DNA of 19,472 nt from Pleurotus djamor (taxonomy: Eukaryota; Basidiomycota; Agaricomycetes; Agaricales; Pleurotaceae): NCBI GenBank assembly GCA_029747585.1, contig JAPEVF010000837.1, positions 1 to 19,472 of the forward strand. The letters run 5' to 3'. Positions 1 to 11,126 of the stretch are shown one piece after another. The notes under the pieces were generated by a model. The model did no database searches. It saw nothing but the letters and a program-made list of their open reading frames with translations, and was not told the origin of the DNA. The position numbers and the translations under genes are program-made. Positions within the stretch are counted from its first letter, which is position 1. Every line of letters begins with the position of its first letter.

Positions 1-3000
1 GGCTGGGCATGAGCAAGGCTCCCTTCGTCCCCCCTCAGGCCTCCAGGGCCCGCAGGTGGAGTGTAACAAGTGCCGAGGATGACGATTTCAGTTCGTCTCG
101 AGTGCACAGTCATTTCGAATTTGAATTCATTCGCGTGTCTCTGTCTCTCATGTGTACAGCTTCCCCCACAGTAAAGCTGCTGAGAAGAACGCCCCGAGAA
201 TACCCGGTCCCTGTTCTAGTGTCCCCTTTCAGGACTGGATGCATGTGTACTGACTGTGCAGGCGCAGTTGCGTAGCTGCTTGGTTTGGGATGCTGGTGCA
301 CGCCCAGCTACGCCTTGAAACGTTGATATCAAGGTTATATTGGCCCTGTATCCAGACTGTACAGAAGCTGGTTCGGAAACCCAACGGATGGATGGGTTGT
401 CAGGTGCCGTGGTTCTACGTATACTCGAGGTTCGTCACCGACTTTGCCATGCATCAGACGCACCCATAAGTTACGAACCATGGTAACGAGCGAAGATTAA
501 CCAGGACCCATGTTGCTGGCCATTTCGTCTCCTATTAACGATGAAAAGAATACATTTTATCGTCCGAAATTTATGCCAGGCTAAGGCCGAAAGGAACACT
601 TCGACTGGGGTTAACCCGCCACACCGTGATTTTGCCTCCTTGCCACAAGTCCGGGGGTGGCTGTGTTATCTCCTGAACGCATATGAGGGGACAGGGGCCT
701 AACGGGACTTCAAACCGACACGAGGCAAGCGAAAATAAGGACAAGACCAAAAAATCAGCCCATTTTCTGGCATCTTCTCCAACACCTCGAGTTTTTGCTG
801 TATCTCAAAGGAGACATGTCATGTCCAACAGCTCTATACGCCTCATTGCATCGCACATATATGAGGTGGAGGGAGAAGCAAACCTAGTTCACGCAGTTCG
901 CTGTAAATTCGGATGTTGTGCCAGTGGGCTCTGAGTTTTAGCTTGGGTAAACATGTATGCGTATGCTCGGAGACAAGCGATGTGTGATTGTGCGATGTGT
1001 TCCAAAATTACAAGGAACTTGAGTTTCCACAAGAGACTGCCAGAGAGAGGCGTTTCGCGATATGATTCTCGGATATGGGCAACTCACAGGATCCGGTGTT
1101 CTGAAGAGAACGAAGAACTTGAGGCGATTAAGACGTGTGGGACTTCCCACCTGATGCTCTAGTGTAGCCGAATGGAAGCTTTCCTTCCTTTGAGGCTTCA
1201 ATGTGACCCAAGTCATAGGAATGCTGGCTATGTACGGAGGCCAAGGGAAACTCGAACGTGAAGCTTGGAGGCGCTTAGATATCATTACTACTGGACAAGG
1301 AAGGAAGGTTTGGGAGGTTCTAGACGCATCGGTTATGGATGGGTATGATGGATGTGTGTGCTAGCTTGTATATCTGTATCTACTATTATGATGGGACTCC
1401 CGGCCAATAGAAAGAATAGAACTTCCAGACGCCACTGAGAGGACCGTGGTCTTGTGTGTATTATATACTTCCCAGGAATTCAACCTACACATCGCCTAGA
1501 ACGTCGAGCCAATACCCGGGTCTGCGCGACTCACCAATCAGGTTCAGCTCATCTGACTGGTCATTCGTACCATGTAGGCTGGTATATCTATGCCCACTAT
1601 CGCTGTACCGATGTGGCAGTAGATCCGGCGGGGTTGAACGTTGAGAGCCAGTTCATATCAACGTGTTGGAAATTCGAACATTCGTACGGAGCTGTGGATG
1701 CAGGTGTGCGAGTGGTGCGTAGGTCTGAGGGCTCTTTCGGGCTGTGCTATATATGCTTATGTGTGTAGGTACGTTCAGGCCCGGAAATGTGAGCGTCGGC
1801 GACTGATGGCTATCGCGCGATTATCTCGTCCTGTGTGAGGTGTGAGATGACAACTGGGATAGGCGTGGTGTGGTGTGGTAAGGTCTCTCGTCTGATCAAT
1901 GCTTGCGATTATAGATTATCATAATCATATATCTCTGGCATCCGCGTATAATTGGATCCGAGAAGGTACGTTAGACAATTGATAATTGGCGGACGGGTCT
2001 CTCGAGAAGAGGTTAATATGAGGTGGCGTCAATTTCGACTCCGCGTAAGAGGTAGATAAGTATCTGATATGCGAGGCGTAATGCTGATTAAAAGTGACCC
2101 TGTGTACGGCTCAACAAGCTAGACAGGACCTTTGAACCATGGACGATTGTACGGAACGGTGTGGAGCTGAGTTAGGATTATGGAGATGAGGACACGAGAT
2201 CGAGTGTCAGACAAGGTGGTACACATGATTGGAGGTTTAGGAACGGAAGGATGAGCATCGGAAGAAAGGAACACGGCGTACCGGACTCATCTTCGCGATG
2301 GTGCGAACTGAGCATATTGTGCCAAGACCAAGCATAGAGGTCGAATCGAGGTGAGTATATGAGCTCGGAAACTTAATGCGCGGAAATGGTGTAAATACGC
2401 CCGTGGCTGGCGGTCTTTGAGCGATCCTACCTCTCCTCCAAGCCCCGGAAGTAAATAGGTGAAAGGTGAGCATCCATATCTCGGTGTTTTCTAGGAAGTG
2501 AGGAATGAAATCCTCGTGTAGATGAGATGCAGATTGGGAATACATATAAGGGTTTTTGGGCGTCGATGATCTAATGTGTAAATGAACACGATCGAACGAG
2601 ATGGGGATTACCACTGATCACGGATGGATACGAACCATGCCAGTAATGCGAGCAAGTAGCGATTAGCTCTCTCCTCGTGTTGAACCGCAGGTGAGCTTTC
2701 TAGAAGTGATACCCCACAGGACGAACGTCACTTTCGTGCGTTTCTTAATCTATTCAATGATTTGATGGGGGCAATGGGCGAGACAAGTTTCAGTAGGTGG
2801 ACATCGATGGAAGGACCATCTAATGCTGCAATACATGTGTAGAACGGCAGGTACTAAGCGCTGAATATACATGCTGTCCGGACGAGAAGCCACACGTCGC
2901 AGAGATGGTTTCCAGAAGGCATGCACCATAGAACAGGTCAGGATGCTATTGAGCACACGTGAGAAATGGTGGTCTCGGGAGTGCCACTGAAGCCCAGCTG

Positions 3001-3749
3001 AGCTTCCAAGCAGGATGCAAATGATAGGATTACTGGAGCAGGAGCAGGTGGATTGGGGCTAGCAAGAGGCAAAGAAGGAACGTGCTTGAAGCAACCCGAC
3101 ACGGAAGAGAAGTAAGGCGGTTCGCCTGGGTAGTTTGGAGATGGATGTCGGACGAGGAGTGCGAATTCGAGGAGGCATGGACACTAGTCGGGAAGCCAAA
3201 AGACGGTAGCTCAGTTACGAGAATGAAGGCGGAATGGATGTGAGGCACGGGTGGCTTGTATCGGTATAGTTGAGTTTTAGCACTTTGAGGAGGGCGCTAG
3301 AGGTTGTACTAAGGGAGACATGTACGGGGATCAGAACGCAAGGCAGACATTCCACAGAACACGAGGTTTGCAGCCAAATCGGGAAGCGATAAGCAGTCAG
3401 CGTCGCAGTGACATGATTTGAAAGTACATTTAGGCCATGCAGACTGTGAATCGACAAACCGAACCGACTTGTGTGAGAAGAGAGAGGGCCCGGGAATGAC
3501 AGCAGAACAGCGAAGACAGAGAGTGGCACGGGGACAATTGCGCTACAGACGTAGCCGGAGTGCGATCAACTGAGATGAGTGCTTGTGTCCTCTGCGCGGT
3601 AGAATTTCGGACAAGTACCCCGGATGTTGTGGAATGCGGGGTACGTGGCGAAGGCAAGTGGCCATGGAACAACGGAGCGAGGGACCTGCTTATGTCAGCC
3701 AAGGACCCATTTCCGGCGGCGCGTCTTCTCCCTATCGTCCAACCAGACC
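1..3749. other. Long stretch with no recognisable gene
   Basis: No open frame here exceeds about 125 codons and none translates into a family I recognise on either strand. I saw no tRNA-like or rRNA-like segment. The first 82 bases hold a short open frame ending at a TGA at 80-82 with the C-terminal residues VECNKCRG. This could be the tail of a gene lying to the left, but it is too short to assign. A 13 bp near-palindrome, gattatcataatc, lies at 1914-1926. Genes downstream are separated by only about 120-200 bp, so a 3.7 kb gap is unusual locally. It may hold long noncoding RNA, decayed genes or a fast-evolving gene. Confidence 0.5.
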
Positions 3750-4162
3750 ATGTTCCCTACTCTTCGTCACGCAGTTCGCCGCCCACTCTTGAACCGCTGC
3801 ATACGGTGCGGCTATGCCACCAAGGCCCCGGCCACTCAGACGTCCGCTGCACCAAGCACTAAGCCACCTGCCGGAGGTAAGCGTTGTCCTTTGCCTTCTT
3901 CACTTTTATGACCTTACAGTAAGGCACAGGTCCTCCGAAATCCTCATGTACGCCAAATACCATCCTAGAAGGCGTCAATTACCTCAAAGGCCAGCAGCCG
4001 GTAGTCGCACAGCCTGATGAAGAGTACCCGGAATGGCTTTGGACAATTCTCTCTCCAAAAGTATACCCCGACGACGGACCTGGTGGAAAGGCAGAGAGAG
4101 TGCAGAGACGCCGGGAAAATAAGCAGCGGATTAAAGACCAAAACTTCATGAAGACCCAGTAA
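3750..4162 (+). CDS. mrpl37: Mitochondrial large ribosomal subunit protein mL54 (MRPL37 family)
   Basis: This is a structural protein of the mitochondrial 54S ribosomal subunit, encoded in the nucleus and imported. Two exons are read: 3750-3876, then an intron starting GTAAGC, then exon 2 from 3930 (or 3924, both in phase) to the TAA at 4160-4162. The product is 119 or 121 aa. The N-terminus MFPTLRHAVRRPLLNR is basic and lacks acidic residues, as expected of a mitochondrial presequence. The body holds the family core SSCTPNTILEGVNYLKG, then PDEEYPEWLW, and a basic C-terminal tail with RRRENKQRIKDQNFMK. The open frame continues upstream to an ATG at 3624, but 3750 places the presequence correctly. 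The exact 3' splice site is the main uncertainty. Confidence 0.85.
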
Positions 4163-5735
4163 CACCTACGCGTATCTTACTTCGTGTGTGTTTTCCGTTC
4201 CTATTCATTTTGCGGAGAGGCTAACTCTATCTCAACCTCTAGTCTTCGTTACATCTGTTCAATGTTATGCACTACATATCTCTCACCTGCTACATCACCG
4301 CATTTTTCTTGCATTGGCATGAATTCACCCAACTTTGAACACGAACACAGTCCGGGCGTGTTCGAGTCGAGACTCATCGCAAGTGCTGCGTATTTTGCGT
4401 TGCACTGTGGGCTGCCGCTGAAGCCTTATATTCCATTGAAAAAGCTTCTTCCTAGAACGCTCAATTTCTATGTAACAGGAATCAATGATTACACCCACCT
4501 CCATCCATCTTGTGACACAGTGACATCGCGAAACATCACATCACACCCCAAGTCTTCGACCGACTGGCCGCCCGTCGTGTAATGGCCGATAAAACACTTT
4601 CTTATGCGCGCTCATACTGAAACAGGAGATGATTGTTCGCATAAGCCCTTGCCAGCACTCTCAAGAGGCTCTCAACGCCTCTTGCACTCACGTTCATAGA
4701 GTTACAGTACTCTCCAATTTCCGGTTGACACGGTCCTTCGTCATGCACCATACCGCCCTCGCGCACGTTGCCTGCTCGACTACAGCCATCATTGAAACAG
4801 TGACCGTTGCCAGCTCTGATCATTCCTTGTTTTCATCGGCTATCCTCACCTGTCTCCCCAAATCGCGCCTGAATCTTGACTAATGGTTTTATAGTGGGAA
4901 CTACTACTGCTATGGCATGGATATGGTGGTCTCGGACCTCGAGGTCATCCACGTATCCCCTCTGTTACCAAGGGTGCCTTCATTGGGCGGCCATATTCCT
5001 TGCCTGGCCTCGCGTCGTGACAGTTTTCCTCGACTGTTCTTGTGGACCTGCACGATTCACTTCCAAGCAAGTCAGTGCGACGCTCTCATGTCAGTCATGT
5101 AGCTTTTCCTATCCTCTACAGCCATCATTGACACGTCGTCAACTCTATCATTCACTTATTTTCCTCGGCTATCCCGCCCCAAATCGCGCCGTAATTTGAC
5201 AAATGGTATTATAGTGGGAATCCAACGTTTTTGGCATGGGTATAGTGGTCCTCGGTCGCATCAAATTCTCGAAGTTACTCACGTATCCCCTGATATTACG
5301 GAGCTCCTCAGTCTACGGATCCCTTCATCGCGATTTCCTTGCGTTATTTACACGTTATATCGCTGACTTTAGAAGGAATCGCGTTCGAACTGGTCAGTAA
5401 GTACGACGCTCTCATGCCAGTTAGATATTTCACTAATCTCCGTACATTACACAGGGCTCCCGAACAACATTCGCAACAAACCCAACACACATAAGTACCC
5501 AAGTGACTCCCCCCGTACTCACAGCTCAGGCGGCGGTGATTTCACCATCAGATGGGATTTGAATTCAATACATAGGTACTGCGGTTGAAATCAATGGCTG
5601 TCAGAGCTGTGTTTGTATCATCGCCGGTTGTTGGATGGTAGCACGAGAAACCGTTGTGGTTTGACACTTTGGTTTATTTTTGGGTACCGCCGATTTGTGT
5701 GTAGATTTCTGGGGAGAGATGGACGGGGGGACGCG
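4163..5735. other. Non-genic interval between mL54 and the peroxidase gene
   Basis: It holds a 132-codon open frame at 4184-4582 that starts just after the mL54 stop and resembles nothing known, so it is probably 3' untranslated or random. A hairpin with 8 bp arms (caagaggc / gcctcttg) lies at 4662-4684. A diverged tandem duplication occupies 4780-5455. The last few hundred bases before 5736 should contain the upstream promoter of the peroxidase. I found no clear metal-response or heat-shock consensus by eye. Confidence 0.4.
4780..5455. repeat. Diverged tandem duplication, two units of about 336-340 bp
   Basis: Both units begin with ctacagccatcattga (4780 and 5116). They share further anchors in the same order: aaatcgcgcc, then atagtgggaa (4891 and 5211), acgtatcccct (4951 and 5281) and cgctctcatg (5081 and 5407). 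Spacing between the two units drifts from 320 to 336 bp, so indels have accumulated and the duplication is old. Unit 2 holds splice-like signals: an acceptor-like tattatag before tgggaa, a donor-like gtaagt near 5398-5403, cactaat, and acacag near 5450. This suggests a decayed duplicated exon-intron module. No protein family could be assigned with confidence. Confidence 0.65.
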
Positions 5736-5743
5736 TATATAAA
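5736..5743 (+). promoter_or_regulatory. TATA box of the manganese peroxidase gene
   Basis: TATATAAA lies 95 bp before the ATG at 5838, a normal distance for a TATA-driven, highly expressed fungal secreted enzyme gene. A pyrimidine-rich stretch follows around 5757-5820 and is a plausible transcription start region. Confidence 0.7.
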
Positions 5744-5837
5744 GAACGTAAGTGTATCGTTCCGTTTCTTCAGTCGTCTTGACTAGCTAACTTACCCTTC
5801 CTTTGGTGTCTTAGTTCTTGACACTTTACCCGTTACG

Positions 5838-7629
<1,792 letters not shown>

Positions 7630-7689
7630 AGCTTTCCCCCTTCACTGTCCTTCGTATTGTCTCTACATCATAAGTCAGTGATAGATTAA

Positions 7690-7971
7690 TCGTGTTTAAA
7701 TTTATATTTACTCGAGTCCAATGATCCCTTAGGACTCTCTGGATAGACCACAAGAGTGTCCTGCGACACTCTTCCTACTCGTGCAGTCAGCGCAGACGTC
7801 GCTTCGACTCTCGAGTCTAGTACACAGCCATGCCGGCCTCCTCTGTCGATCATACCCGCACGCAGGCTCCTCCTTTATTATTTGTGTCTCCTCGACGTCT
7901 GCCTTTCCTCTTTTCCTCCTCTTCAGTTTATCTCTACTTCTACTTCGTGTTGTACCATCCTCTTTGCTCGC
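7690..7971 (+). repeat. Split direct repeat A1 (left end of the Ngaro element)
   Basis: This 282 bp stretch is identical by eye to 12215-12496. It begins tcgtgtttaaatttatattt and ends ctttgctcgc. It should contain the element's 5' end and probably its promoter, since gag starts 52 bp after it. A strong hairpin lies at 7752-7773. Flanking bases differ at both edges (a before and a after here, g before and c after in A2), which fixes the boundaries to the base unless chance matches extend them. Confidence 0.93.
7752..7773. other. Perfect 9 bp hairpin in repeat A1
   Basis: aagagtgtc and gacactctt pair around a ctgc loop. The same hairpin occurs in A2 at 12277-12298. It lies 62 bp from the left end and is followed by another short inverted repeat (gactc tc gagtc) near 7806. 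It could be a recombinase binding site or an RNA structure near the 5' end of the genomic transcript. I cannot decide between these from sequence alone. Confidence 0.7.
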
Positions 7972-8023
7972 ATAATCGCAATTTTTCCCCGCCAAATTGC
8001 ATCGAGATTAACATCTCTCATCC

Positions 8024-9274
8024 ATGTCAGACAATGCCACGGCCAACCCTAATCCAACGGTTGGAGAGCCCTCCAACAATGAATCCGCCAGCAACGACGC
8101 CGCCGGCGAACAGAGATTTTTTGACATTGAGAAGTCCAACACCCTTGAACAGATCATCACTCGCTTCAAGGTCGCGGAAATCACTAGAGCAGAGGCTGGG
8201 AGATTGCTATACCAAACCATTGACTCCTATAACGATATTCCCGAACACATACGTGACAGCACAGTCATCCAATTCCTCGAAAGAATCCATTCACACTACG
8301 ACTCCGTGCTTCAAGCATCAAAGCGCGGTCGAACATTATCCGGAAATGGTAGTGGAGGGCACGAGGATGAAGAAGAGGAGTCTGGAAGAGAGGTTGGAGA
8401 GTCCGGAGACCGAGGTGACGATGAAGCGGAGGAAGTTGACCTTGATGGAAAGGATGGATCACTCTCCGAAGGACGTTCCAACAAGAAGCCCAGGGTTCTC
8501 GAGGCCGATCTCCCCTGGTTTAAATCATCTCAGCAATGCTTCGTTGATCCCCATGTCCGTAGAACACTCAACATCCTTCAAGTCTTCAGCGACGACCCTA
8601 AATTCGCCAAACGAAGCCTTCTTAACACCATTGGCATCCCTTCCTTCCCAGAATCTCAATGGGACGCAATCATCAGGGGCCAAATGGTTGACCTCGATGT
8701 TGTCCTCAGCTCCCAGTATGCGCTTCGACCCATCTCTGAGCAAGTTGAGCGTATCGGAGAGCACATTGAAATCAAGAATGGAACCTTCGAACTTGCTCGA
8801 CGAGTCACTACAAGTTCCGAATGGGTCGCGGTCTGGTATGACACTTCTCGAGCGTATGTCTGCTGTTTCCCCCACCGCGAAAAAGAACTACACGACTACG
8901 GTCAAAAAATCCACCGCCTGTTCACAGCCAAACGAACCGACTTCCACTCACGCATTATCGCTTTTGACAAGGCTTTCAGAGCCCGACTTGTCAGGGAACG
9001 ACTCCTGCAGTTTACAGACCAGCCCCTGTTCGAGGAAATCAAGCAGGCCGTTCTTGAACCCAGCGGAGTCGAGTTCGCAGGCCAACCATCAAGGTCTCAC
9101 TCAGCGTCTCAGCAGTTCCAACGGGAGCCCTGTAACCGATTCAACAAAGGTACCTGCCCAAACTCTTCGGGGCGATGCCGATACAAGCATATCTGTCAAA
9201 ACTGCAGACGTCCTGGACACGGGGCTCACAAGTGCTCGGAAGGAGGAGCTCTTCCTTCTCGGTCGTCAACCTAA
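8024..9274 (+). CDS. gag: Ngaro ORF1: Gag-like protein with CCCH and CCHC zinc fingers
   Basis: This 416 aa protein presumably packages element RNA. An acidic low-complexity stretch lies at about residues 113-149, followed by a folded-looking central domain (about 158-345). At the C-terminus a CCCH finger (C370, C378, C385, H389) is followed at once by a retroviral-type zinc knuckle CX2CX4HX4C (C391, C394, H399, C404), both likely RNA-binding. The ATG at 8024 is the first in this frame after repeat A1 and has a weak context (t at -3). The entire coding region is overlapped by the RT ORF in the +1 frame. I recognise the zinc fingers firmly; the central domain is only inferred to be capsid-like from position. 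Confidence 0.88.
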   Translation: MSDNATANPNPTVGEPSNNESASNDAAGEQRFFDIEKSNTLEQIITRFKVAEITRAEAGRLLYQTIDSYNDIPEHIRDSTVIQFLERIHSHYDSVLQASKRGRTLSGNGSGGHEDEEEESGREVGESGDRGDDEAEEVDLDGKDGSLSEGRSNKKPRVLEADLPWFKSSQQCFVDPHVRRTLNILQVFSDDPKFAKRSLLNTIGIPSFPESQWDAIIRGQMVDLDVVLSSQYALRPISEQVERIGEHIEIKNGTFELARRVTTSSEWVAVWYDTSRAYVCCFPHREKELHDYGQKIHRLFTAKRTDFHSRIIAFDKAFRARLVRERLLQFTDQPLFEEIKQAVLEPSGVEFAGQPSRSHSASQQFQREPCNRFNKGTCPNSSGRCRYKHICQNCRRPGHGAHKCSEGGALPSRSST

Positions 9275-11126
9275 ATTCCTTCGTCATAACATTTGGTTGT
9301 CGGAGGGGGTGCAAACAAAAATATCGGCAGCTGAATGGACGTTGGACGCTTCTCCGTTACCTACACCACCACTTAATGTCATGTCTAATTCTGAATCAAA
9401 CGAGACCGTTCAAAAGTATCCTGACCTATTCAAAATCGTCACTCCCATCAATGTCGAGCGTTTCAGAGATCTCCTTTCCAATCACCCAAATCAACCTTTC
9501 GTTCAATCTGTGTGTGATGGGTTGATTCATGGTTTCTGGCCCTTTGCCGAAATCTCTGATTCATACCCATCCACCTTCGACTGTTCGGAAAGCCATCCAA
9601 AGCAAAGCGAAGAAGAGACACAGTTTCTGAGGGAGCAGGTCCAAAATGAAATCAACCTGCAACGTTTCTCGAAACCGTTCGGATCTACACTGCTGCCCGG
9701 AATGTACAATATGCCTGTCTTCGCTGTGCCCAAACCAGGATCTTCCAAGTTCCGTATGGTAACGAATCAGAGCAAGGGAGAGTTCTCACTCAATTCCATG
9801 ATTTCGCATGAGAAGATTGCTGGTCTGCCTCTGGACAATCTGGAAAATTTGGGTTCAATTCTCCTTCGCCTTCGCTCGCTCCACCCCGACAAGAAGATCA
9901 TCCTCTACAAATCTGACGTCACCAGTGCATACCGCCTTATACCTATGCATCCGCTGTGGCAGATTAAACAGGTCAACAAACTCGACGGCAAACTCATGAT
10001 CGACCGCTGTAATGCTTTCGGCGGTCGCGCGTCTATGAATCTGTGGATCTCCTTTGCTGCGCTGGTCACATGGATCGCGGTGCATGAGAGAAATATCCCA
10101 GATGTTCTGATGTATGTGGATGACGACTTCTCGTGGGACTTCGACGGCCGCACTATGCTATATAAACCATACAACCTCAATATGCCGATGAATCAAGTCG
10201 GGTTGCTGTCGCTTTGGGATGAGCTTGGTATCCCCCACAAGTTGGAGAAGCAGGTGTCTGGGTCGTCACTCACAATTATCGGTTTCGAGGTGGACGCTAA
10301 CGGTCTTACCATCACCATGACACCCGAGCGCAAATCTGATCTTCTGATTGCACTGCGGAATTTCGCTCACTATCCACTCATTCATGGTAAACGCAAACAG
10401 AAGATCTCAATGGGTGATCTATCGAAACTGGCCGGTTGGGTCAATTGGGCCCTTAATGTTTACCCACTTCTTCGACCTGGACTCTGTCACATCTATTCAA
10501 AGATGTCGGGTATTTTTATTCCATCTCTGAAGGTCCACGTCAACAACGACATGCGTAGAGAAGTTGACTGGATGATAACGCACCTCGAGAAATCCGACGG
10601 CGTCAGGATTCTGAAATCCCTCGACTGGGATGTAGACTCAGCCTCGGTCGTGCTGTATACCGACGCATCCCTAGTCAGGATGGCTTTCTGGTCGCCACAA
10701 TGTCATGAGGGCTTCGTTTGCGACAACCTAGCTGGGAACGAGGGAGCAAGCATCAACGTTTGGGAAACCCTGGCAGTGGTGTCAGCCTTGCACCATATCT
10801 CCGAGCGCTATCCCAATGCAGAGAGAGTAGTCATCTACTCTGACAGCACGTTCGTTATCAACATGTTCAACTCTTTGAAGTGCCCACTTCCATACTCGCG
10901 AATGCTGCGGTCGGCTGTAGACGTCATCATAGCTCGCGATTTCCAGCTCCGAGTCCTTTACATCCCTACAGAGAAGAATGTGGTGGCAGACGCCCTCTCG
11001 CGAGGGAATTTTCTTAAAGCTCTGGCGAGTGACTCTTCCCTCGTCGTCAACCTCTTTCAACCCCCTCGGAATGGCCTATGGAGCGACTGCTACGGGAACG
11101 TGCAGTTGCGCTGGGGCTTGCACTAG
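8034..11126 (+). CDS. Ngaro ORF2: overlapping N-terminal domain plus reverse transcriptase and RNase H
   Basis: With the ATG at 8034 this is 1,030 aa; the frame stays open upstream to an ATG at 7830 inside A1. The first 415 residues or so overlap gag in the +1 frame. They are Ser/Pro/Thr-rich and carry eight copies of [S/T]-L-x-x-R-[L/M] between residues 5 and 359 (for example SLEQRL, SLEERL, TLMERM, TLLERM), the last with G for S/T. Reverse transcriptase follows: VFAVPKPGSSKFRMV near 561, catalytic D628 in YKSDVTSAYR, and the YVDD box at 694-697. RNase H carries D877 (YTDAS), E911 (WETLA), D937 (YSDST) and D986 (VADALSR), all four catalytic acids. Alternatively only the part from the ATG at 9381 is made, or it is fused to Gag by +1 frameshifting. 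Its 3' end overlaps the recombinase by 49 nt. Confidence 0.88.
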   Translation: MPRPTLIQRLESPPTMNPPATTPPANRDFLTLRSPTPLNRSSLASRSRKSLEQRLGDCYTKPLTPITIFPNTYVTAQSSNSSKESIHTTTPCFKHQSAVEHYPEMVVEGTRMKKRSLEERLESPETEVTMKRRKLTLMERMDHSPKDVPTRSPGFSRPISPGLNHLSNASLIPMSVEHSTSFKSSATTLNSPNEAFLTPLASLPSQNLNGTQSSGAKWLTSMLSSAPSMRFDPSLSKLSVSESTLKSRMEPSNLLDESLQVPNGSRSGMTLLERMSAVSPTAKKNYTTTVKKSTACSQPNEPTSTHALSLLTRLSEPDLSGNDSCSLQTSPCSRKSSRPFLNPAESSSQANHQGLTQRLSSSNGSPVTDSTKVPAQTLRGDADTSISVKTADVLDTGLTSARKEELFLLGRQPKFLRHNIWLSEGVQTKISAAEWTLDASPLPTPPLNVMSNSESNETVQKYPDLFKIVTPINVERFRDLLSNHPNQPFVQSVCDGLIHGFWPFAEISDSYPSTFDCSESHPKQSEEETQFLREQVQNEINLQRFSKPFGSTLLPGMYNMPVFAVPKPGSSKFRMVTNQSKGEFSLNSMISHEKIAGLPLDNLENLGSILLRLRSLHPDKKIILYKSDVTSAYRLIPMHPLWQIKQVNKLDGKLMIDRCNAFGGRASMNLWISFAALVTWIAVHERNIPDVLMYVDDDFSWDFDGRTMLYKPYNLNMPMNQVGLLSLWDELGIPHKLEKQVSGSSLTIIGFEVDANGLTITMTPERKSDLLIALRNFAHYPLIHGKRKQKISMGDLSKLAGWVNWALNVYPLLRPGLCHIYSKMSGIFIPSLKVHVNNDMRREVDWMITHLEKSDGVRILKSLDWDVDSASVVLYTDASLVRMAFWSPQCHEGFVCDNLAGNEGASINVWETLAVVSALHHISERYPNAERVVIYSDSTFVINMFNSLKCPLPYSRMLRSAVDVIIARDFQLRVLYIPTEKNVVADALSRGNFLKALASDSSLVVNLFQPPRNGLWSDCYGNVQLRWGLH

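Noticed and set aside
2..82. Open frame ending in VECNKCRG before a TGA, possible C-terminus of a zinc-knuckle gene
   Set aside because: Only 26 codons are visible and two cysteines are not enough to call a domain; the other frames are equally open.
938..2614. Open frames of 100-125 codons on both strands
   Set aside because: No recognisable domains, composition like random translation, and no consistent splice-linked neighbours.
4184..4582. 132-codon open frame just after the mL54 stop
   Set aside because: It lies where the mL54 3' untranslated region should be and shows no family resemblance.
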